Source: CAZOHG01 sp964579725 (lineage in GTDB: Bacteria; Zhuqueibacterota; JdFR-76; BMS3Abin05). Taken from it: a stretch of 40,024 nucleotides of DNA. This document shows, in pieces, positions 33,788-40,024 of this stretch. Each line of letters starts with the position of its first letter. Positions within the stretch are counted from its first letter, which is position 1. The DNA lies in assembly GCA_964579725.1 (NCBI GenBank), contig CAZOHG010000033.1:1-40024 (forward strand), read 5' to 3'. Both the position numbers and the translations under genes were made by a program. The notes beneath the pieces were generated by a model, which made no database searches, had not been told where the DNA came from, and saw only the letters and a program-made list of their open reading frames with translations.

Positions 33788-35797
33788 TCACCGCTCCTTT
33801 TTCTCCGCTTTTTCTGCCAATTGCAAATAGGTTCGTAATAAATTCCAATCGGGGTGAAAGGCCAGTTCCTGCTGCCATTTCGCCCGAAGCACGTCCAAAC
33901 GCCCTTCTTTTTGGTAAAGTTTCAGAAGGATTCGGTACGGTTCCTCCTCAAATGGTTTGAGGGCGTGGGCGCGTTCCGCCGTTAGAATGGCCTCTTTGGT
34001 TCTGCCCATTTGAACGAGAACACGCGCCAGTCCGATTTGTGCCGCGTAATTGGAGGCATCCAACTGAACCTCCCGCCGGTAGGCGGCCAAAGCGGCGGCC
34101 TGGTCCCCCTTTTTGAGCGCAAGCTGCGCCTTGGTTTCCCAAAGGAATTTGGCCCCGGGGTAACGCTGAAGCAAACCGTCTAAAAAAGATTCGAAATGGC
34201 AGCCCGGATCCCGCATTAAATTGGCCAGCGCCTCTTGCAAAACAGTTCGGTACGCCCGCAATCGGTCACTGTTTTTACGAGCCTCCGACATTTTTTCCGC
34301 ATTCAATCCCTGAATCGTTTGGAATTCCTGTTGAAAGGTGCCCTGAAGCTGCAAAATCGCCTGAATGGCTTTTTTGACCGCTTTTTTTTCAAGTCGTCGA
34401 AAGGCGGAACTGTCGCCCCGGGCCAACGCCATTTCGGCCAGGCGGTGGTACGGCAGCGGTTCGGCGGTTCCCACATGAACGGCCATTCGGTAGGCTTTTT
34501 GAGCCTTGAGAACGTTCCCCCGCAAATCGTAAATCTTGCCCAGCGAAATCCAGGCGGGACTCCAAAAAGAATCAACTTCCGTGGCTTTCTGGTAGGCGCG
34601 AATGGCGTCATCGAAACGAGCCAGATTCCGGTAGGAATCGCCTAAAAGGTACCACACCACTTTGTCGTCCATTTTCTTTGAAATCATTAAATGAAGCGTT
34701 TTGGCGGCCGCCGCCCACTGCTTAGCATTCCGGTACAGATTGGCAAGTCGAGTCAGGACTTCCCTGTCGTTGGGATTTTTCGCCAACAATTTCCGGTAAA
34801 TGTGCGCCGCCTGCTGCCAATTTCCCTGCGCTTCGTAGGCGTCGGCCTTTCCCAAAAGCGCCCAGCGGTCGCCCGGGTTCGCCTTTAGAAAGGCGTCGTA
34901 ATAGGCAATCACTTTTTCGTAATTAAAATGATCCCGAAAATAGTGCACGGCCGCTTCCACAGGCCGGCGGTCGTGGGGGTGTCGGCGCATGAGCTGCTGG
35001 TAAATCTTTTCTGCTTTGTCCGTTTTGTGTTCGGCCAAATAGACGGTTGCCAGATCCAGCCCGATTTGAAGGCTGTCCGGGTTTTGTGCGTACAGGCGCA
35101 CCAGAGAAGATTCCAAACCCTTTACATTTTGCTTCATCTGGTAGATTTTTGCCTCAAGCGCCAAAAGGGTGGAATTCCCGGGTGCCCGTTTTCGCGCTTC
35201 TTTCACGTAGATTAAGGCGGAATCCGGTTGGTTCAGGGAGATGTACACCACCGCCAGATTTTGCAGGGGGCGCACGTCGTTGGGTAGAAAGTGCAGCGCG
35301 CGCAGGTAGTCCTCTCTGGCTTGCAAAAGCCGCCGCGACTGCTGCGCCACCACACCTTTGTTAAAATAGGCCAACCCCAGCGCCTGACGAATGGTGGCGG
35401 AAAAAGGATTCTTTTTTCGGGCTTTTTGAAGCCGGGCAATCGCCCGGTCGTATTTTCCCAAATTAAGCGCCACCACGCCCGCCTGCGTGAGTAAATCCAG
35501 ATCGTCCGGGAAACGGGTCAGACCGTCCTGCAGAATCGCTTCCGCTCCCTCCAAATCTCCGGTTTCCACGTGCGCCTGGGCGTCCAACAAATAGGCTTCC
35601 CGCCTGTCCGGGTACAACGTCAGAGCGCGGTCCAGCAGAACCCGGGCTTCGGCGAAATCCCCCGCCTGAAGTTTTTGCGCCCCTTGAGCGAGGGGATCCT
35701 GTAATTGCGCCCGCGCGGACTGAAACGGAAAACCAATCAGAAAAAACAGCCCCAAACCGGCAAACACAAGGTTTTTTTGTAAAGGGAGATTCCTCAT
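33788..35797 (-). CDS. exported TPR protein
   Basis: The 669-residue protein has a signal peptide (about 1-31, ending SARAQ). From residue 35 to about 450, and again near 540-640, it consists of tetratricopeptide repeats (A-x3-G-x2-A-L type helices, for example AEARVLLDRALTLYPDRREAY, AEAILQDGLTRFPDDLD). The middle section 455-540 is charged and helical, with KK-rich stretches. It is thus a periplasmic or outer-membrane-associated scaffold for protein contacts. Its start overlaps the stop of the upstream FN3 gene by four bases (ATGA), and the barrel gene follows after two bases, so all are translated together. Confidence 0.85.
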   Translation of the reverse strand: MRNLPLQKNLVFAGLGLFFLIGFPFQSARAQLQDPLAQGAQKLQAGDFAEARVLLDRALTLYPDRREAYLLDAQAHVETGDLEGAEAILQDGLTRFPDDLDLLTQAGVVALNLGKYDRAIARLQKARKKNPFSATIRQALGLAYFNKGVVAQQSRRLLQAREDYLRALHFLPNDVRPLQNLAVVYISLNQPDSALIYVKEARKRAPGNSTLLALEAKIYQMKQNVKGLESSLVRLYAQNPDSLQIGLDLATVYLAEHKTDKAEKIYQQLMRRHPHDRRPVEAAVHYFRDHFNYEKVIAYYDAFLKANPGDRWALLGKADAYEAQGNWQQAAHIYRKLLAKNPNDREVLTRLANLYRNAKQWAAAAKTLHLMISKKMDDKVVWYLLGDSYRNLARFDDAIRAYQKATEVDSFWSPAWISLGKIYDLRGNVLKAQKAYRMAVHVGTAEPLPYHRLAEMALARGDSSAFRRLEKKAVKKAIQAILQLQGTFQQEFQTIQGLNAEKMSEARKNSDRLRAYRTVLQEALANLMRDPGCHFESFLDGLLQRYPGAKFLWETKAQLALKKGDQAAALAAYRREVQLDASNYAAQIGLARVLVQMGRTKEAILTAERAHALKPFEEEPYRILLKLYQKEGRLDVLRAKWQQELAFHPDWNLLRTYLQLAEKAEKKER

Positions 35798-37764
35798 CGG
35801 GCACGCACCGCACTTTTCCAGGCGCTTTCGTTTCCGGATGTGTCCACCGCCCGCACCTTGTACCAGTAAATCTTTTTGCCGGTGGTGTCCAAAAATTCGC
35901 GCTTTTTCACCACCGTTCCATTGATTTTTTTGAACACGCCCGTGGGCAGCGTGGAGCGGTACACATTAAATCCGGCCAGATCGGATTCGACCACCCGCCC
36001 CCAGCGGACGAGCACGCCTTTGGCCGTCATTTTGGCGGTCAGGTCTCTGGGCGCCGTAGGCGGAATGCCGTCGTGAACCTGCACCTTTTTCACCCGCATT
36101 TCACTTTTGTTACCGGCGCTGTCCACCGCCACGACAGCGTAGGTGTAGGTCGCCCCAATTTTGGCACTGGAATCGTTCCACGCTGTGGTGGAAACCGGAA
36201 ATGTCCCCAAAATCCGTTCATTTTTTTCACCGGAAAAGCGCGAAACCACGTACCGATTCACATCCGGCGAGAGGCTGGCTGCCCACCGAAGCTGCACCAA
36301 CCCGTCGCGCCGAATCCGCACCGTCAAAAAGGCGGGCGGTTCCGGAGCCTTCCAATCCGGAATTTGAACCGTCACCGGATTTTTGGGACTCTCGTTTCGG
36401 GCACTGTCCACCGCCGTGACCGCCAAAAATTGCGTGCGTCCGGGCACCAGATGCTTGCCGTCATCTTCAAAACGTGTGGCTGCCCCCGACAATTTTTGCG
36501 GCGTAATCAGCGGCAATTGATTTTTAATCTCCCCGAAATAAATCTTGTAACCGGCTACGTCACGGGAGGGCGATCGCACCCACGTCACGACCATTTTGCC
36601 TTTTTGGACGGCCACTTTCACCTGAGACGGAGGCAGGGGCGGCTGGTGATCGCCCACCAAAATGGAAATCGGGTTGGAACGCGGACTCCAATTTCCGGAA
36701 GAATCGACGGCGGCCACGCGATAAAAGTAAATTTTGTCTGATTTCACGGTGGCGTCCGTAAAAAACGGGGCGTCCGGCGGGATTAAACCGGAAATTTTCC
36801 GAAACGAACTGCGAAGTGTGGGGGCGCGGTAAACGGCGTAGCCCTTCACATCCAATTCGGGATTCATCGTCCAGGAAAGCCGCACGCGGCTGGAATCTTC
36901 CTGAAGCACCAGCCCCTTCGGCATTTCAGGGGGCACGTTGTCCTTGGGAACCACCAGAATGGTTGGCGAAGGTCTGCCCTCCCGCTTGAGCAAATCGACC
37001 GCTACCACGTAATATTGGTATGAACGGCCGTTTTTCAACCAGGTGTCCGTAAACGAGAAGTCCTTTTTTCGTTCGCGGAAAATGATGTCCGAATTGATTT
37101 TTTTAAACCGTGCGTCGCTTGGCGATTTTCGGTACACAAAAAATTGAAACGCCAGATCCCGGGCGGTTCCCGCCCAAAGCGGGTACTTCCAGTGAAGCGT
37201 TACCGTGCCGTCGGAAACCTCCGCTTTCAAATCGGTGGGTGCCGCCGGAAGAACGATTTGTTTTTGAACGGTCTGGGTAAACGTGCGTCGAGTCTGGCCT
37301 TTTTCGTCCAAAAAAGCAATTTTGTACGTCAAAACGGCGCCCCCCACGGCGTTGGAATCCACGTACAGACGCCCCAGCGCCTGCGCCACCTTTTCGTCCA
37401 AAAGGCTCAACAAGCCCGCTTTAAAGGCGCTGCTGTGCAAGCGCCGAAACACCTGAAAGGCGTCGTCCGCGTCCAGATAGTCGGCAATTTGGTCGTACGA
37501 ACGGCCGAGAACCGCCTGCATTTGAGCGGGCGTCTGCGCTTGCCGAACCGGCCTGGCTGTTATTTTTTTGAACGTCCCACCCGGCGTTTTTCGGTAGACT
37601 TCAAACGACCAGCTTCGTTCCGGGGTTGCCGTTAGAACCAAAACCACCTGGTTCCCATTGGGAATCGCCAAAAAAGGTGGTATTTTCTGCGCCCGAACGG
37701 CAGGCAACTGCCAGCCGAACAAAAGCAAAATTAAAATCAAGACGATTTGTGTCACTCTTCTCAT
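35794..37764 (-). CDS. exported FN3-repeat protein
   Basis: The product is 656 residues from the ATG at 37764, chosen for GGGAG upstream; an upstream in-frame codon would extend toward the previous gene. A signal peptide covers about 1-26 (ending PAVRA). An N-terminal segment of about 150 residues (VLVLTATPERSWSFEVYRKT, RLHSSAFKAGLLSLL) is followed by about five fibronectin-III domains, each with a typical G-strand end: VVAVDLLKREG, VAAVDSSGNWS, VTAVDSARNES, VVAVDSAGNKS, VRAVDTSGNES. No sorting tail is present; the last FN3 domain ends the chain. Such proteins act as rods or adhesive spacers in the envelope. Confidence 0.8.
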   Translation of the reverse strand: MRRVTQIVLILILLLFGWQLPAVRAQKIPPFLAIPNGNQVVLVLTATPERSWSFEVYRKTPGGTFKKITARPVRQAQTPAQMQAVLGRSYDQIADYLDADDAFQVFRRLHSSAFKAGLLSLLDEKVAQALGRLYVDSNAVGGAVLTYKIAFLDEKGQTRRTFTQTVQKQIVLPAAPTDLKAEVSDGTVTLHWKYPLWAGTARDLAFQFFVYRKSPSDARFKKINSDIIFRERKKDFSFTDTWLKNGRSYQYYVVAVDLLKREGRPSPTILVVPKDNVPPEMPKGLVLQEDSSRVRLSWTMNPELDVKGYAVYRAPTLRSSFRKISGLIPPDAPFFTDATVKSDKIYFYRVAAVDSSGNWSPRSNPISILVGDHQPPLPPSQVKVAVQKGKMVVTWVRSPSRDVAGYKIYFGEIKNQLPLITPQKLSGAATRFEDDGKHLVPGRTQFLAVTAVDSARNESPKNPVTVQIPDWKAPEPPAFLTVRIRRDGLVQLRWAASLSPDVNRYVVSRFSGEKNERILGTFPVSTTAWNDSSAKIGATYTYAVVAVDSAGNKSEMRVKKVQVHDGIPPTAPRDLTAKMTAKGVLVRWGRVVESDLAGFNVYRSTLPTGVFKKINGTVVKKREFLDTTGKKIYWYKVRAVDTSGNESAWKSAVRAR

Positions 37765-37823
37765 CGAGTTCTCCCGAGTTGTGATTGACTTCCACTGCCA
37801 ATCGGCCATATTTTTGACATTTT

Positions 37824-40024
37824 CTATTTTTCCGCCCAGCGCACGCGGGAATTGCCCGCTTTGTCTGTGACGGTGAGTTTCAATTTGTAGTGGTCCAATC
37901 CGTTCATCCAGCGCATTTCTTCAAAGGAGTAGTGCTTCCCGGCACCGAACACACGACCACCAAGCTGGGCCGACGGGGTTTTCGTACTCTCGTAAGAGGC
38001 TTGCGCCAATTTTTGAGAGCGGCCGTCTTTCATGACCGCAAACAGCTCCAGTGTTTCCGTGTCAATTCCGGAGCCCACGTCGCTGTCGTTCCAACCGGCT
38101 CTCAGTTTGTAGCTGCCTTTTTTACTTGTCGGAACGATTTCCAGCCGAAGCCAGGCAATGGCGGGAGCTGTGGAATCCAAATAAGAGACGATTACGGGAG
38201 CCGAAACACCTGCCTGCCCGGACTGGCTCAACGGATCGACCGCGCGTACCAACCCGTAAAGCGTGGTTCCGACAGAATAGTGGTGGTGAATCGTGACCAT
38301 CGTCCCGATGCCGCGGACGGTGTGCCAGACCGTTTTCCCGCTTGCCTGCGGCTGCGTACTGAGGGCGTATTCGTAGCGGGAAATTGCGTTGTGGGGCAGA
38401 ATTTTGTCCCAAGTCAGGCGGAAGCGATCCCGTGCCGTCTGCGTCAGTGCGACATGACGAGGTGCCTCAGGAACGTGCGTCAAGACGGCAAAGGGTGATG
38501 TCCCGACCGTCCGAATCAATCCGTCTGCGTTGGTGGCGCGCACAAAAACGCGGTAAGTATGCCCGTGGGTGAAGCGCACCTGACCAAAATTCGTCAGGTT
38601 CAAAGCCACGGCACCCCGACCTTGGGGGCTGGCTCCGGAGCCGGTGCCCCTCTGATTCAAGCTCAATCGGTTCCACCCTCTCGGGAGAGGTGCCGCACGG
38701 GTTCCGGCTGCAAGCTGGTAGGACACTTGCGTAATGTCCGTCTCAGGATCCTGCACGCTGCCCTGCACGTGCAGGGTTTGCGGCGTCACAAACGGCGGAA
38801 TGCTGTTCAAGTGGATGACCGGCTTGGTCAGGTCGGGAGAATAGAGCGTTAGGGCCCTTTGGGTCACTTTGCCGCTGCCGTTTACCAATTTTACGGAGGC
38901 AAAATAATTCTGCCCCGGATTTAACGCTTTGTGAATCAATATGTTGTTGTTTTCGTGCGGAATATTTTCGTCCACAAATTGGCACACGTCGTGCAGACCT
39001 TCCGCCGTTCCCACGGAAACAATCAATTTTTTCACGCCGGATTCCGGGTCGTCAATCGGCTGCTGGACGCGAAATTGAATGGTGTGATCGTAGGAAAAGT
39101 AATCGACTGTCGTGCTGCCCATTCGGGGCGGCGTGGCATCGGGTTTGAAACTCGCACCAATGCTTTGCCCGTGCGTCCCGTCCCGGTTGACCGCCCGAAC
39201 CAGGACGTAATACGGATGTCCGTTGGCCAGATTCAACCCGTAAATTTTAATGATTTTTTGGGCCTGGACAAGTCCGATTCCCACAGGCGACGCGAAGGGC
39301 TGAATTCCGTTGGACGGTTTTCCGGGCAAATCGGCTTCATTCGTCCAATTTAAAATATCCGATTGTCCGTAGGGAGTGCCCACCGCTACCTGGTAGTGAT
39401 CCACCTGAGATTCGGGGTCCAGAGCCGGTTGGGTAATCGTGACAAAAACCGATTTTGTGCTGGCCGTGAACTGCGGCACGGAAATGGTCGGCCGCGTCGG
39501 CGGCGTCGGGTCGTGCACCACAATGGGAAGGGACTTCACATCGCTGGGCGTTCCGGTGCCGTTTACCGCAACCACATTGGCGTAAACCGTGTCCACAAAG
39601 CCGATCGAATCGTTGTAGAAGGTACCGAACCGCTGAACCGCCTGGTCCAAAAATCGCTGCGGCGACCAGCTTTGTAGCGGCCGTCTGGAAAAGGCAATCT
39701 GGTAGTCCCAGATGCCCGATTGGTTGTCCGTGCCCTTGGACCAATTCGCCTTAATCCCGGCCTGGTACGTGGCGGGGGCGTTTGGATTGGCCACCATCAT
39801 AAATTGGGCCTGCCGCACCACCGCTGTTAGTTGAAGAATCGAGGGTTTGGCGGGCACGGTTTGGTCGATGAGCAGAGCATTGGAATAGCCGACAGAACTC
39901 ATCTGATTTTCAGCGTTTTGCGCTTTCACGGCCACCTTGTACACGGCATTGTGTTCCAGATTCAAGTGGCGAATAATCACTTCTTTCCGACCCTGAGCCG
40001 ATTGCCAATCCAAAACTTTTATCC
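37824..40024 (-). CDS. very large Ig/FN3-like repeat protein, N-terminus outside the window
   Basis: The frame is open to the right edge, so the start lies beyond 40024; the TTG at 40013 is not a start. At least 730 residues are visible. They form about six repeats of roughly 110-130 residues, each with a DPES-type turn, a strand such as YQVAVGT (also YQIAFSR, LIVSVGT, YQLAAGT, YEYALST), an acidic or Trp-rich loop, and an end strand of VRAVNRDG, VRATNADG or VRAVDPLS type. No catalytic domain is seen in this part. The closing segment (LRAGWNDSDVGSGID to RVRWAEK) is another Ig-like domain. It is the first visible gene of the operon and is 59 bases from the next. Confidence 0.8.
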   Translation of the reverse strand, partial: IKVLDWQSAQGRKEVIIRHLNLEHNAVYKVAVKAQNAENQMSSVGYSNALLIDQTVPAKPSILQLTAVVRQAQFMMVANPNAPATYQAGIKANWSKGTDNQSGIWDYQIAFSRRPLQSWSPQRFLDQAVQRFGTFYNDSIGFVDTVYANVVAVNGTGTPSDVKSLPIVVHDPTPPTRPTISVPQFTASTKSVFVTITQPALDPESQVDHYQVAVGTPYGQSDILNWTNEADLPGKPSNGIQPFASPVGIGLVQAQKIIKIYGLNLANGHPYYVLVRAVNRDGTHGQSIGASFKPDATPPRMGSTTVDYFSYDHTIQFRVQQPIDDPESGVKKLIVSVGTAEGLHDVCQFVDENIPHENNNILIHKALNPGQNYFASVKLVNGSGKVTQRALTLYSPDLTKPVIHLNSIPPFVTPQTLHVQGSVQDPETDITQVSYQLAAGTRAAPLPRGWNRLSLNQRGTGSGASPQGRGAVALNLTNFGQVRFTHGHTYRVFVRATNADGLIRTVGTSPFAVLTHVPEAPRHVALTQTARDRFRLTWDKILPHNAISRYEYALSTQPQASGKTVWHTVRGIGTMVTIHHHYSVGTTLYGLVRAVDPLSQSGQAGVSAPVIVSYLDSTAPAIAWLRLEIVPTSKKGSYKLRAGWNDSDVGSGIDTETLELFAVMKDGRSQKLAQASYESTKTPSAQLGGRVFGAGKHYSFEEMRWMNGLDHYKLKLTVTDKAGNSRVRWAEK

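Noticed and set aside
36073..36741. 222-codon open frame on the + strand
   Set aside because: It is antisense to the FN3-repeat gene. The repeats and signal peptide on the minus strand decide the real frame.
1..40024. tRNA, rRNA, CRISPR, insertion sequence or prophage
   Set aside because: No cloverleaf ending in CCA, no regular short repeat-spacer series, no transposase, integrase or phage structural gene was found on reading both strands.

Overview
The window reads as a contiguous piece of a draft or metagenome-assembled genome (one 10-N gap at 18918-18927) from a Gram-negative bacterium of the FCB superphylum, outside the classical Bacteroidia. The evidence is: type IX secretion (T9SS) sorting tails of the NYPNPFNPTT type on two exported proteins and a variant PNPYN tail on two more; a PorV/PorQ-family outer-membrane protein; and SusC-like TonB-dependent receptors with N-terminal carboxypeptidase-regulatory-like domains but no SusD. 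Calditrichota, KSB1 or Marinimicrobia-like lineages fit best. This placement is an inference from protein style, not from a marker gene.

Region 1 (1-5067, + strand) is a metal/oxyanion or stress cluster: outer-membrane beta-barrel, ACR3/BASS-type permease, UspA-family universal stress protein, DGC-domain (four-Cys, putative zinc-binding) protein, a 40-codon remnant of a 4Fe-4S ferredoxin, and a long-form ChrA chromate-type transporter. A good sigma70-type promoter with a TGCACA/TGTGCA dyad at its start site precedes the cluster.

Region 2 (5205-12743, + strand) is an arginine operon in the order argG-argH-argC-argB-argD-argA. Its leader carries a sigma70-type promoter and a possible short leader peptide ending in clustered Arg codons. 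The argA product is a tandem-GNAT protein whose C-terminal half is the short N-acetylglutamate synthase type. A thioredoxin-type arsenate reductase (arsC) follows after a 12-bp perfect dyad. No argF, argJ or argE lies in the window.

Region 3 (12814-30407, - strand) is the most interesting part: a large surface locus transcribed right to left. It is TonB receptor, secreted partner, PorV-like protein, second TonB receptor, second partner, IPT/propeller lipoprotein, T9SS-exported beta-propeller protein, then, after a terminator, a GHL10 glycosidase-like T9SS protein. The receptor/partner pair is duplicated. The partner family (about 700 residues, FN3 plus sorting tail) occupies the place that SusD has in a Bacteroidetes polysaccharide-utilization locus but does not resemble it. 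I propose it as a SusD-independent, T9SS-linked uptake system.

Region 4 (30408-31220) is an AT-rich divergent intergenic stretch with opposing promoters, a leader hairpin followed by a U tract, and a 9-bp dyad. A single + strand gene (31221-32066) encodes an orphan multi-spanning membrane protein. Region 5 (32202 to the right edge, - strand) is a tightly coupled four-gene operon for envelope proteins: a very large Ig/FN3-like repeat protein (cut by the window), a second FN3 repeat protein, a periplasmic TPR protein and an outer-membrane beta-barrel. No rRNA, tRNA, CRISPR, IS element or prophage was recognised.
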